The notes under the pieces are model-generated. The model worked only from the letters and a program-made list of their open reading frames with translations. It did not search any database and was not told the origin of the DNA. A stretch of 64,000 nucleotides of DNA, taken from NCBI GenBank assembly GCA_003331065.1, contig QENB01000001.1, positions 186,001-250,000 on the forward strand. The letters run 5' to 3'. Made by a program: the position numbers and the translations under genes. This DNA comes from Candidatus Tokpelaia sp. JSC188 (GTDB lineage Bacteria > Pseudomonadota > Alphaproteobacteria > Rhizobiales > Rhizobiaceae). The first letter of the stretch is position 1. Every line of letters starts with the position of its first letter. Shown in pieces: positions 27,376 to 36,644 of the stretch.

Positions 27376-29856
27376 TTAGTAAAGACCACCCATTCCACTT
27401 TCAATCGCATGATTAACCTGTGGTGATACCAACGGAATCTTCACACCCTCTTGAAAGGATTCAACTCCACCAATCACCTGATAGATATCAGCAGGTCCAG
27501 TGCCAGGCTTGAAAGCCTCAACAATTACATTGTTGTCACCTTCTTCAGCTTGCATGCCAGTTTTACGATTAATAGCAATCTGCATCATGCCCTTTGGCGG
27601 TTTGAAATCAATTCTTGGTTTACCTGCCATCGCATGTTGCATAAATTGACCGAACACTGGTGCAGCAAGCGCACTGCCTGTACCATTCAATCCAAGTGAT
27701 CTCGGAGAATCAAAGCCCATAAATATACCAACAACAATATCAGGCGTAAAACCGATAAACCAAGCGTCTTTAGAGTCATTAGTCGTGCCGGTTTTCCCAG
27801 CAATTGGCCTATTCAAGTACTGAAGACGGGTTGCAGTACCTCGTTGCACTACTCCTTCCATCATTGATGTAATTTGGTAAGCTGTCATAGGATCCAATAC
27901 TTGCTCACGCTTATCGATCAGCTTTGGTTCAAGTTGATTTTTCCATTTGCTGACGTTGCAGTTTCTACATATTCGTTTATCATGGCGATAGATTGTATGA
28001 CCATAACGATCTTGAATACGATCAATCATGGAAGGTTGAATTGAACGTCCACCATTTGCTATAACAGAGTAGGCACTGACCATGCGTAGAAGTGTTGTTT
28101 CTCCCGCGCCAAGCGACATGGAAAGCACTGGCTGTAACTTCGCATAAATCCCGAAGCGCTCCGCATATTCGGAAATAATTGGCATACTAAGGTCGTTTGC
28201 CAGCCGAACGGTCATCAAATTACGTGAGTGTTCAACACCATAACGCAAAGTTGAAGGACCTGCAAAAGTACCACCATAATTTTTAGGTCGCCAGATACCG
28301 AGAAGCGGTCCCTGATCAATTTCAACAGGAGCATCAAGGACAACTGATGCCGGCGTATAACCATTATCTAAAGCAGCAGCATATACAAATGGCTTAAAAA
28401 CAGAACCCGGTTGACGGTAAGCCTGTGTTGCTCGATTAAATTCAGATTGCGAAAAAGAAAATCCACCAACGAGCGCTAGAACGCGTCCTGTCACAGGTTC
28501 CATGGCAACTACTGCTCCCTGAATTTTCGGTGGCTGCTGCAGTAACCAAGATTTTTTTTTGCCTTTTTTTTTCTGAACAAATATAACATCTCCGGCTTTC
28601 AAAATAGAAGTTGGGTTCTTTACTAGAGAGTATTGACCTTCTTCATTCATTATCCGCAATGCCCACTTCATATCTGAAACGGTAATGAATCCTTTTTCAC
28701 TCTCTCTGGGAATAGTGCTTGTAGCTTCTTTTTTAGATTGTAGACCGATTTTAATACCATTTTCTGTACTTGCCAGTACCACAGCAAGGCGCCATTCTGG
28801 AACATCCGAAAACGCATTTATTTGAGATAAGGACTTCTCCCAATCATTGTTAAGTACAATATGGCTGTAAGGTCCGCGCCAGCCAAAGTTTCTGTCAAAT
28901 TTGACCAAACCATCCTGGAGCGCATTCCGCGCTATGATCTGCAGTTGCGGATTCAACGTTGTACGTACAGAAAGACCGCCTTCATATAAAGCAGTGGACC
29001 CATAACGCTCAATCAATTGCCGACGTATCTCTTCAGTAAAATAGTCAGCGGCAAAAACATAAGTATCACTACCACTACCTCGTAATGTCACACCAAGAGG
29101 TTTTTCTTTAGCAATTGCACCATTTTTAACGGAAACATAGCCATTTTCAACCATTCGATCAATAACCCAATTACGCCGTATAATGGCCCGTTTCGGACAT
29201 TTAAAAGGATCGTAATTGCTAGGACCCTTGGGTAAAGCTGCAAGATAAGCAATCTCTTCTAATGTCAATTCGTTGACTGATTTATTAAAATAAGTCAGTG
29301 CAGCTGCGGCAACGCCATATGCACTGCGGCCAAGGTAAATCTCGTTTAGGTAAAGTTCGAGAATATGATCTTTGGAATAAGTTTTCTCAATGCGCAGTGA
29401 CAAAATAGCTTCCTTGATTTTTCGCTGAAGTGTTGCATCTGAGCTTAGAAGAAAGTTTTTGGCAACCTGTTGCGTAATGGTTGAAGCTCCCTCCGGTCGC
29501 TTTTTTACCCATATATTTTTAATGTTGTTGATAACAGCACGAGCAAGGCCTTCAGGGTCCAGACCAAAATGCTCGTAGAAATTCTTATCTTCAGCAGAAA
29601 TGAATGCCGCTTTTATTTGATTAGGAATAGCTTGTATCGGCAAATAAAGTCGCCGTTTGTTTGCAAATTCACTCATCAAACTACCATTAGAAGCATGAAT
29701 TCGTGTCATAACAGGAGGTTCATATTTTTCAAGAAGTGCATAGTCAGGTAAATCATTTGCAACAGTGCTGATATAAGCTATTGCTCCACCTAAACTGATA
29801 AGAAAAGCGACAACTCCCATCTTAAATATATAACCTAAAAATCTAATTAACGACAT
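27376..29856 (-). CDS. mrcA: Penicillin-binding protein 1A (bifunctional transglycosylase/transpeptidase)
   Basis: A class A PBP that polymerises and crosslinks peptidoglycan. One N-terminal transmembrane segment (FLGYIFKMGVVAFLISLGGA) is followed by the GT51 domain (SAEDKNFYEHFG, EGASTITQQVAKNF) and the transpeptidase with SVFK in RQPGSVFKPFVY, SRN, and KTGTTNDSKDAWF. About 826 residues from the ATG at 29856 (MSLIRFLG); an upstream in-frame ATG at 29877 adds seven residues. Order amidase-mrcA-prfB matches other Rhizobiales. Confidence 0.94.
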   Translation of the reverse strand: MSLIRFLGYIFKMGVVAFLISLGGAIAYISTVANDLPDYALLEKYEPPVMTRIHASNGSLMSEFANKRRLYLPIQAIPNQIKAAFISAEDKNFYEHFGLDPEGLARAVINNIKNIWVKKRPEGASTITQQVAKNFLLSSDATLQRKIKEAILSLRIEKTYSKDHILELYLNEIYLGRSAYGVAAAALTYFNKSVNELTLEEIAYLAALPKGPSNYDPFKCPKRAIIRRNWVIDRMVENGYVSVKNGAIAKEKPLGVTLRGSGSDTYVFAADYFTEEIRRQLIERYGSTALYEGGLSVRTTLNPQLQIIARNALQDGLVKFDRNFGWRGPYSHIVLNNDWEKSLSQINAFSDVPEWRLAVVLASTENGIKIGLQSKKEATSTIPRESEKGFITVSDMKWALRIMNEEGQYSLVKNPTSILKAGDVIFVQKKKGKKKSWLLQQPPKIQGAVVAMEPVTGRVLALVGGFSFSQSEFNRATQAYRQPGSVFKPFVYAAALDNGYTPASVVLDAPVEIDQGPLLGIWRPKNYGGTFAGPSTLRYGVEHSRNLMTVRLANDLSMPIISEYAERFGIYAKLQPVLSMSLGAGETTLLRMVSAYSVIANGGRSIQPSMIDRIQDRYGHTIYRHDKRICRNCNVSKWKNQLEPKLIDKREQVLDPMTAYQITSMMEGVVQRGTATRLQYLNRPIAGKTGTTNDSKDAWFIGFTPDIVVGIFMGFDSPRSLGLNGTGSALAAPVFGQFMQHAMAGKPRIDFKPPKGMMQIAINRKTGMQAEEGDNNVIVEAFKPGTGPADIYQVIGGVESFQEGVKIPLVSPQVNHAIESGMGGLY

Positions 29857-30039
29857 TGTTTTTTGCAACCTGCACATGGTGAAAAGTGTGTTTAATCATT
29901 TTATGGTGGTACTTGCATCAAATACACCAAAAAGCCTTTAAGGCAAAATTGGATTTTTTAAGTAAAACCATTCATGGATATTAAATTCTTCAGTCTGCTA
30001 CGTGAATGTAATGGCCTATACACATATATAGTTTGCGAT

Positions 30040-31245
30040 CTAACGCTTGTGTGAACTTATATAGTCACGCACTGATCTAGCAATCAGTTTTGCCATCTCT
30101 TCTCGCCAGAGTGGATCCGAAATTAACTTTTCATCTTCAAAGTTAGAAAGATAGCCTAGTTCAATCAGAACAGATGGAATATCGGGAGCGCGCAAAACCT
30201 GAAAACCTGCATAACGATGGGGATTTTTGATTAAACTAATCTTACTTTTCTCTAAGGAAACAATTACCTTTTCTGCGAAGTTGATAGAAAATGCCTGGGC
30301 TTCTCTTCTGGTTAGATCGATAAGAATATCAGTAACCTCTGGCGCCTCATTGAATGGTAAGCCGTCTAGAATATCTGCTTGATTTTCATGCTCTGCAAGT
30401 GCTTTTGCTAAAGCATCTGATGCTTTATCCGATATTGTATAGACTGTAGCTCCTCTTATATCAGGTAAATCAATATGATCTGCGTGAATAGAAATGAAAA
30501 GATCCGCTCCTAGATTTCGTGCTATCTTCACTCTCTCATTAAGACGCAAAAATATATCGTCTTCTCGTGTCAGATAAACGTTTATTCCCGATTCTTTCTG
30601 CAAAAGATTTTGCAGTACCTTTGCAAAGGCAAGTGTTATTTCCTTTTCAAGAACACCGTTGACACCTGTAGCGCCATTGTCAAAAGCACCGTGACCTGGA
30701 TCAATCACAACAGTGAACAAGCAACTATGAGCCTGTTTATCTTGATTCTTATCCCTTGTTTTATCTTCTTGTTTTTTTTGCATCTGCCAAGCTTTAAGTG
30801 CATGTTCAAACTCTTGATCAGAAGAGTTAATAAGGTCAATAGTCAGTTGCCATTTTCCATTTTGCAGAAAATTAGTGACCACGTTTTCCAGGCGGAAAGG
30901 AGAAGCAGTCTTAAAAATAATGCGGGCGCGCTCATAACTGATCATACCATACCGTACATCTTTCAAAAAACCGGGAGTTTTTATATGATTTTTCTCTATT
31001 AGGAATACCGTCTCTGGAAGATTAATAACGAGCCTTGGAGGTCTGGCAAGTGGCATAATGGTGTAATCCGGTCTTGTGTTAAAAATAACAGTAATTCTGA
31101 CATGATTCATATCACCAGATGCCTGCAGGCTAATAAGTCGTAGAATCTCTGATTCTGCATGGACAGAATGAGAAAGATAAGTTGAAAAAAATACGATTAA
31201 CAAGAAAAACGCTAGAAAAGGATATTTAAAACAAAGAGATGCCAT
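30040..31245 (-). CDS. N-acetylmuramoyl-L-alanine amidase (AmiC-like)
   Basis: A periplasmic zinc amidase that cleaves septal peptidoglycan stem peptides. An N-terminal signal peptide ends near HSVHA-ES at about residue 30. An AMIN domain follows (residues of about 35-145), then the Amidase_3 domain with zinc-ligand motifs IDPGHGAFDNGA, KEITLAFA, and FISIHAD, and the late catalytic region IPSVLIELGYLSN. A charged linker at about 150-170 joins the domains. 401 residues. It lies upstream of mrcA; rne, commonly next to it in relatives, is not seen in the following kilobase. Confidence 0.93.
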   Translation of the reverse strand: MASLCFKYPFLAFFLLIVFFSTYLSHSVHAESEILRLISLQASGDMNHVRITVIFNTRPDYTIMPLARPPRLVINLPETVFLIEKNHIKTPGFLKDVRYGMISYERARIIFKTASPFRLENVVTNFLQNGKWQLTIDLINSSDQEFEHALKAWQMQKKQEDKTRDKNQDKQAHSCLFTVVIDPGHGAFDNGATGVNGVLEKEITLAFAKVLQNLLQKESGINVYLTREDDIFLRLNERVKIARNLGADLFISIHADHIDLPDIRGATVYTISDKASDALAKALAEHENQADILDGLPFNEAPEVTDILIDLTRREAQAFSINFAEKVIVSLEKSKISLIKNPHRYAGFQVLRAPDIPSVLIELGYLSNFEDEKLISDPLWREEMAKLIARSVRDYISSHKR

Positions 31246-31379
31246 TTTTCTGCTCTTCTATTTGGAACAGAATGTTCAACACTTAAAAGTCCAAATATCA
31301 TTCTAGCTGTTAGTATGAGAGATATTACGAGTTATTTGTAAATCTTTGAAAAAGCAACCCGTGATATAAAACAAATTGC

Positions 31380-31470
31380 TAAATACTTTTGAAATCGATT
31401 AAGTTATGAGTTAATTTAATTAACAAACGATTATACTGAAGGGTATTATTGCGGAGGTACAAGCAGGTTT
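31380..31470 (+). repeat. Dispersed repeat, copy 1
   Basis: About 91 bases match 59813-59900 in the same orientation with only a few substitutions and small indels; the best block is 31392-31462. Inside it GTTAATT-T-AATTAAC is a perfect 7-bp inverted repeat, whose two arms are conserved in copy 2 while the centre differs in length. No reading frame is shared convincingly. Confidence 0.8.
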
Positions 31471-31550
31471 GGGAATTGCCCTTAAATCAGAATGGTTTTT
31501 CTTTTTTTACGATAGAAATGTGTATCAACTAGCGCTTTTGCAGTGAAGTG

Positions 31551-31577
31551 ATCGGGGCGCAGCGCCTATAGCCCGAT
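31551..31577. other. GC-rich inverted repeat in intergenic DNA
   Basis: ATCGGG at 31551-31556 pairs with CCCGAT at 31572-31577, enclosing a competing GGCGC-A-GCGCC palindrome at 31556-31566. The GC content stands out from the surrounding AT-rich DNA. No T-tract follows, so a classical terminator is unlikely. Confidence 0.35.
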
Positions 31578-32063
31578 TGCATTCAGATTTAGAAAAGAAT
31601 GATTTTTATAATCAGTAGACATTTTTCTCTTTGATTTTAATTGTGCATAAGCCTTAAATTGGCACACCTAAAACTTATCCGACAACAATTGTATCAAAAT
31701 TATACATGCCTAGAATGATGCTAAGCAGATCTCTGCTCAACAAAGACAATCAGACATTAAGGCGATTTATTTGTGGTTTGATAATTGAAAATCCTGTAAA
31801 GCTAAACCATAAATGCTGTCCAACAAAATAAAAATAACTACTACAATAACAAACTACATCTTTGAGAAATTTCATCTGTATGAAACGATTTTCTAGTATG
31901 AACTCTTGTTATACGTATTCCATTAGAGAATACATAAATCCGATCCAGATATTCAATGTATTGAAAAGTAGAAGCCGAAGTACAGATATCCATCTGCAAG
32001 AGTATGGCTGTGTTGCAACCTAGGTAACCTGTTTATTGTTAATTTCTGCCCAACAAGGCGCGA

Positions 32064-32090
32064 TTATCAGTATTTCAGTTTTTCTGATAA
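32064..32090. promoter_or_regulatory. Inverted repeat upstream of metF
   Basis: TTATCAG (32064-32070) and CTGATAA (32084-32090) form a perfect 7-bp inverted repeat with a 13-base centre. It could be a regulator site or an RNA hairpin in the metF leader. It does not resemble a SAM-II riboswitch that I can recognise. Confidence 0.3.
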
Positions 32091-32246
32091 GCAGGCAATG
32101 CAACGGTTTTAAAATCCCGGGTTTGAATTTATAATTGGTGAAGGGTTTGCCTGTATCAAAGTGCGAATACTGAATTTAGCTTGCACGTAATCCAGTCTAT
32201 GATAGTTGGGAAACTGTGTGATCAGAGATCAAAAGGAATGCTGAAA

Positions 32247-33158
32247 ATGCCTGTATGTGGGCTTTTACATCATGGTGATGTTGGCGACTTTATAAATGTA
32301 TCGTTTGAATTTTTTCCACCTAGGACAGAACAAATGGAAAAAAATCTGTGGCAAACAGTAAATCGCCTTTCTCCGTTACATCCGCATTTTGTTTCAGTAA
32401 CTTATGGTGCCGGGGGATCGACTCGGAAATATACAATGCGTACTGTAGCGCGTATTCTAAAAGAGACAGAGTTGCCTGTTGCAGCGCACTTGACCTGCGT
32501 TAATGCGACCTGTAGCGAGGTAGATCAGGTTGCTCGCAGCTTTGCTGCTCTGGGTATCCGGCGCTTTGTTGCATTGCGCGGTGACCCGATCAATACCAGT
32601 GGCAGTATTTATAATGCAACCCCTGGTGGTTATGCCAATGCTGTGGAGCTTGTAGCTGGTTTAAAATCCATAAACAGCGATTTTGATATTACTGTTTCAG
32701 CTTATCCTGAAAAGCATCCTGAGAGTCTTGATTTTGCAATGGATATTGATTTACTAAGGCGCAAGATTGATAATGGTGCGACACGGGCAATTACGCAGGC
32801 GTTTTTTGATAATGATCTCTATGAACGCTACATGGACAAGCTATATGCAGCAGGCATTGATATTCCTGTCCTACCAGGAATTCTTCCAATTCATAGCTTT
32901 CGCCATATCAGCAATTTCTGTAATCGAAATGGCACACATATTCCTGATTGGTTAGCTCGCCGTTTTGAAGGTCTAGATAATGATCCTAAAACCCATGCGC
33001 TGGTTTCTGCTGTTGTAGCTGCTGAGCAAGTGCTTGATCTTGTGGAACGAGGAGTAAAGGATTTTCATTTTTACACTTTAAACCATGCTGATCTTTCCTA
33101 TGCTGTCTGCCACCTAATTGGCATTCGCCCGAAAAATGATAGGAACAGCTCCCTATAA
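32247..33158 (+). CDS. metF: 5,10-methylenetetrahydrofolate reductase
   Basis: An FAD enzyme that makes 5-methyl-THF for methionine synthesis. The TIM-barrel motifs are FEFFPPRTEQME, FVSVTYGAGGSTR, VAAHLTCVNA, FVALRGDP, SAYPEKHPES and TRAITQAFFD. The frame is open from 32181 (TTG). The ATG at 32247 (MPVCGLL) is preferred because AGGA lies 9 bases upstream and the resulting 303 residues suit the family; 32199 and 32238 are other ATGs. It stands alone, with about 950 gene-free bases after it. Confidence 0.94.
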   Translation: MPVCGLLHHGDVGDFINVSFEFFPPRTEQMEKNLWQTVNRLSPLHPHFVSVTYGAGGSTRKYTMRTVARILKETELPVAAHLTCVNATCSEVDQVARSFAALGIRRFVALRGDPINTSGSIYNATPGGYANAVELVAGLKSINSDFDITVSAYPEKHPESLDFAMDIDLLRRKIDNGATRAITQAFFDNDLYERYMDKLYAAGIDIPVLPGILPIHSFRHISNFCNRNGTHIPDWLARRFEGLDNDPKTHALVSAVVAAEQVLDLVERGVKDFHFYTLNHADLSYAVCHLIGIRPKNDRNSSL

Positions 33159-33359
33159 CTCAATGATATTCACATCATAAAATCTAATCACAGCTGTAGA
33201 TTAACATTAACAGAAGACAGGCAATGTAATCCCAATAGGCCATTTTAACTATATCTTTTTATCCTAAGCGATATTCAAGGGGCAGTTATATCGAAAAATT
33301 ACGTGAATAATTGTAGATTATAAGAGCTATTTTTCGTCTGTCGAACACCAAAATGGATA

Positions 33360-33388
33360 GCATAGCGCTATCGGTGTGCCGACTATGC
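33360..33388. other. Two-part hairpin, possible small RNA or leader element
   Basis: The outer stem GCATAG/CTATGC (33360-33365, 33383-33388) encloses a 5-base bulge and the inner stem TCGG-TGTG-CCGA. It is the most GC-rich structure in the gap. The function is unknown. Confidence 0.3.
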
Positions 33389-33842
33389 AGTTATTTTAAT
33401 AATGATAGCTGAAGAAAATGGGTTCTAATATGCATAACTAGAAAAAAGTAGTTCATACGAAAATGGGGATTTGAATTTGCATTTTAATCAACATTGAGAG
33501 GACTCAATCCTAGCTTTCTAGGAAATTTCTCTGATATTTTTGATCTTATTATTAGAGCTAATCTCTCGGTTACGGGATATTATTATTTAACATGGGTATC
33601 GGGAAATGCTGTGACAGTGCGATGTCGAAAGCTGTAATACAAGAAAGCTTCCGTTCATAATAACGCTTCACGGTTATAATTATTTCTGAAATTGAAATAA
33701 TGTGACTCTATGATTCTCAGAAATACTTTTTATTGTTTTAACAATAGAGTTCTTTGCAAAAATCTATAAATAGTAATTGACTAATTGCATTTCGGCAGTT
33801 CGAGGAGGATTATCATCGTGATAGGACACATTATAAACTCAG

Positions 33843-33864
33843 CGTTTTCTTAATTTAGAAAACG
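33843..33864. terminator. Weak hairpin, possible terminator
   Basis: CGTTTTCT and AGAAAACG form an 8-bp perfect stem with loop TAATTT, followed by TTT. The stem is AT-rich, and it lies about 700 bases after metF, so it probably does not serve that gene. Confidence 0.25.
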
Positions 33865-34109
33865 TTTGTGAAACTGGCCTCTTGGTGAATTATTGCCAGT
33901 AGTTGCCAAGTTAAAGTATCACTCTAGCGCATTTACCAGATGTTGTAGTTTACCTTAAAGGCGAAGATGATTGATAACTATGCAGTGAAATCAGTTTAGA
34001 TGGTAATTCTTCCATAACCCTTGTTAAATCAATAAGATGGTTATTTTTTTAATTTTTTATTATTGAACTGGTTTTCAGACTTCTAAAATTTCTTTATAAG
34101 GCAAGACTG

Positions 34110-34504
34110 TCAGTTGGCTGGGCAACCGCACTAGACCAATACCGAAAGGTGGACTAGTGAGGAAAGTCCGGGCTCCATGGAAATACGGTGCCGGGTAACG
34201 CCCGGCGGGGGTGACCCTAGGGAAAGTACCACAGAAAGTAAACCGCCTGTTTTCACAGGCAAGGGTGAAAGGGTGGAGTAAGAGCCCACCGCGTTGCCAG
34301 TAATGGTAATGGCAAGGTAAACCCCACTGGGAGCAAAACCGAATAGAGATAGCGTGTGCAATCCTGAAGGACAATACAGACCCTATTTCCGGGTTTTAGC
34401 TATCCGGGTTGGTTGCAAGAGGCGGATGGCGACATCCGTCCTAGATGAATGGTTGCCGCACAGGCTTGTCCTGTCATACAGAACCCGGCTTACAGGCCAA
34501 CTGA
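34110..34504 (+). ncRNA. rnpB: RNase P RNA, bacterial class A
   Basis: This is the catalytic RNA that matures tRNA 5' ends. The ends pair as helix P1: TCAGTTGGC at 34110-34118 with GCCAACTGA at 34496-34504. The hallmark conserved segment GAGGAAAGTCCGGGCTCC is at 34159-34176, and the 3' conserved ACAGAACCCGGCTTA is at 34478-34492. Several internal hairpins (e.g. around CCTGTTTTCACAGG) are visible. About 395 nt is typical for alphaproteobacteria. The position just upstream of the dcw cluster is also typical. The true 5' end may lie a few bases earlier. Confidence 0.95.
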
Positions 34505-35258
34505 TATTCCCGTCTATTTAATATAGAGGATGCGTCTTAACTTTCCTTTAAGTGAAATTATTGCATTTTTGCATCAAGTCTAATAACTGTGCTGAATATA
34601 CAAAATTCCCAATTAAATTTCAGTCATTGCACATTGTCTTCTTAAATTTAAGGAAGGTTTCCTTCTTTATTTCTATGTTATATTAACAATATTAGAAATC
34701 CGATGGACACTTGTGCATTCATTGCTTATATAGGATTCCTAAATTTTGCAAGTAATATTCACTGTTCTTGCCTTCTGGGATGGTTAGTGGAATTGCGATT
34801 GCAGTAGGTGGTAAGTGACATTGTAGAGTTTAAACAAAGCAGTTGGGATTTATCTATTTTTAATAATCTGTTCTTAGGTCTATATGACAATAACAGCCGT
34901 TTTCTATCTACTTAGAAATTGGGATTATTAAGGTAACAATCCGCAAAAGATTACCTATTATTATTCCAATCACTATGTTGTGGCTGTCTTTGTATCGCCA
35001 AAAGTGGTCAATACCGGGCACCTGATTTGAAGTAAAAACTGCTAGATAAAGAAAATTCCCATAATAATATAATCATAAGATCAAAGGTTTATTAAATTAT
35101 AAATGGATAATACTGCTACACTATTTATTCGATTTATTTAAAAATCTTATGCAATCATTTGCGTATTATTTATTTGTTAAGCATGATGGGTGATTGAAAA
35201 ACAGCTTACCAACGGAGTAAGCATATTTTTGTAAAAAAATTGATAACAGTTAAAAAAC
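34505..35258. other. Gene-free region between rnpB and rsmH
   Basis: About 750 bases hold no supported gene. mraZ normally lies here as first gene of the cluster; no MraZ-like frame is visible. The dcw promoter should be in this stretch. A small hairpin lies at 35204-35222. Confidence 0.5.
35204..35230 (+). terminator. Weak hairpin plus T-run before rsmH
   Basis: GCTTAC (35204-35209) pairs with GTAAGC (35217-35222) around a 7-base loop, followed by ATATTTTT. It resembles a weak rho-independent terminator or attenuator 28 bases before the rsmH start. Confidence 0.3.
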
Positions 35259-36233
35259 ATGATTCAGACATATAATCGGCATATACCAGTTATGCTTGAT
35301 CAAATTGTAGCGAATTTGGGCGATCTTGATGGCGCACTAATCATCGACGCAACTTTCGGAGCAGGAGGGTATTCGCGCACATTTCTTAGACACGGGGCAC
35401 GCGTTATTGGTCTTGATCATGATCCCGCTGTCATACGTGAAGCTCGTCCGATTATCGAAAGTGCGAATGGACGTTTGGAGGTCATTGAAGCACCTTTTTC
35501 CCATCTTGATACAGTAATACAAGAAGCGCCCGATGCCGTAGTTTTTGATATCGGCGTTTCCTCTATGCAAATCGATCAGGCCGAGCGTGGCTTTTCCTTT
35601 TTCAAAGATGGGCCGTTGGATATGCGGATGACTGCGAAAGGTTTTACAGCGGCTGATGTAGTTAATCTCATGAAAACTGATGATCTGGCCAAGATTTTTG
35701 CTCTTCTGGGAGAAGAACGTTATGCTCGACGTATTGCTCGTATGATTGAAGCGCGTAGGCAGAAAAAGCTTTTTACTCATACTGGTGATCTGGCAGAAGC
35801 AATAGAAAAACTTGTCAATCGTAAACCTGGTAGTATCCATCCAGCGACGCGTGTCTTCCAAGCATTGCGCATTTATGTCAATGATGAACTAAATGAGCTT
35901 GCGCGAGCACTTTTTGCAGCCGAAAAGATATTGAAACCGGGCGGTAGGTTGTTGATTGTCACATTTCACTCGCTTGAGGATCGCATAGTCAAACGCTTTT
36001 TTCGTGACCGTTCTAGTATAAAAGCTTTTTCACGCCATTTGCCTGATGTCAAGACTCAACCTCCAAGTTTTATGCTACTTTTCAGAGGGATAAAAGTACC
36101 GAAAAAAGAAGAAATTTTAAATAATTCACGTGCACGTTCGGCAAAATTACGTGCTGGCATCCGCCTGGATGCACCTTGCTATGAATCTGATCTAACAATA
36201 TTTGAACTCCCTATCACCTCAACTGTTTTTTGA
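35259..36233 (+). CDS. rsmH: 16S rRNA (cytosine-1402-N4)-methyltransferase
   Basis: RsmH (MraW) N4-methylates C1402 of 16S rRNA. The N-terminal RHIPVMLDQIV and the SAM-binding DATFGAGGYSRTFL are typical, followed by VFDIGVSSMQID, the FSFFKDGPLDMRM block, and the C-terminal GGRLLIVTFHSLEDRIVKRFF. 324 residues. It is the first coding gene of the plus-strand dcw cluster; ftsL follows after 12 bases. Confidence 0.96.
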   Translation: MIQTYNRHIPVMLDQIVANLGDLDGALIIDATFGAGGYSRTFLRHGARVIGLDHDPAVIREARPIIESANGRLEVIEAPFSHLDTVIQEAPDAVVFDIGVSSMQIDQAERGFSFFKDGPLDMRMTAKGFTAADVVNLMKTDDLAKIFALLGEERYARRIARMIEARRQKKLFTHTGDLAEAIEKLVNRKPGSIHPATRVFQALRIYVNDELNELARALFAAEKILKPGGRLLIVTFHSLEDRIVKRFFRDRSSIKAFSRHLPDVKTQPPSFMLLFRGIKVPKKEEILNNSRARSAKLRAGIRLDAPCYESDLTIFELPITSTVF

Positions 36234-36245
36234 TGGAATTGCGAA

Positions 36246-36644
36246 ATGACTGTTTTTCGGACAAGTGATATTATTCTTGTCATTATCATGTTGTTTTCAG
36301 CAGCAATAACCTATAAAGTCAAATATGAGGTACAGAAACGTTCTCTAGAAATTCGGCATATTGAAAGAGAAATTGAGGCACAGAAAGACACCATCAGTCT
36401 ATTGCGTGCTGATTGGGCATTAATGACACAACCTATTCGTCTACAGCGCCTTGCAAAAGAATATAAAGAAGAGCTTGAGCTTAAAGTTATTCAGCCTGAA
36501 CAGTTTGTCAAGGCAACAGATATTCCAGTTCAATCCCTTGATATCATTCAAAATGTTATTCGTAGCGATGCAGTTTTAATTGAGAAAGGTAGATTAGAAG
36601 ATAAAACAAAAAGTCCTATCCGAATAGGGAGTATCCATCCGTGA
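36246..36644 (+). CDS. ftsL: Cell division protein FtsL
   Basis: A small bitopic membrane protein of 132 residues. One N-terminal membrane segment (IILVIIMLFSAAITY) is followed by a coiled coil (about residues 28-75, IEREIEAQKDTISLLRADW) and a short periplasmic tail. The LxxLxxxxy-type pattern QPIRLQRLAKEY is typical of FtsL. It forms a complex with FtsQ and FtsB. Sequence similarity in this family is low, so position between rsmH and ftsI weighs heavily. The stop overlaps the ftsI GTG. Confidence 0.88.
   Translation: MTVFRTSDIILVIIMLFSAAITYKVKYEVQKRSLEIRHIEREIEAQKDTISLLRADWALMTQPIRLQRLAKEYKEELELKVIQPEQFVKATDIPVQSLDIIQNVIRSDAVLIEKGRLEDKTKSPIRIGSIHP

Larger units (their letters stand above)
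31246..32246. other. 1-kb gene-free region between amidase and metF
   Basis: No credible gene spans this region. It contains one copy of the dispersed repeat (31380-31470), a GC-rich inverted repeat at 31551-31577, a 38-codon frame starting near 31713 without recognisable similarity, and an inverted repeat upstream of metF at 32064-32090. In related genomes RNase E (rne) often lies here. Confidence 0.5.
33159..34109. other. Gene-free region between metF and rnpB
   Basis: No reading frame of useful length or known RNA was recognised in about 950 bases. Two hairpins are visible: 33360-33388 (GCATAG/CTATGC outer stem, bulge, TCGG/CCGA inner stem) and 33843-33864 (CGTTTTCT/AGAAAACG with a 6-base loop and TTT after it). 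The rnpB promoter should be near the right end. Confidence 0.45.

Noticed and set aside
32000..32246. SAM-II or other riboswitch before metF
   Set aside because: No match to the conserved pseudoknot core could be seen; only a simple inverted repeat is present.
33781..33960. Possible transposase remnant in the metF-rnpB gap
   Set aside because: A short stretch translates to charged residues, but frames are broken every few dozen codons and no DDE or other transposase motif could be matched.
34075..34374. Two overlapping minus-strand reading frames of 76-99 codons
   Set aside because: They lie across the RNase P RNA gene, whose conserved segments and P1 pairing are clear; the frames are chance.
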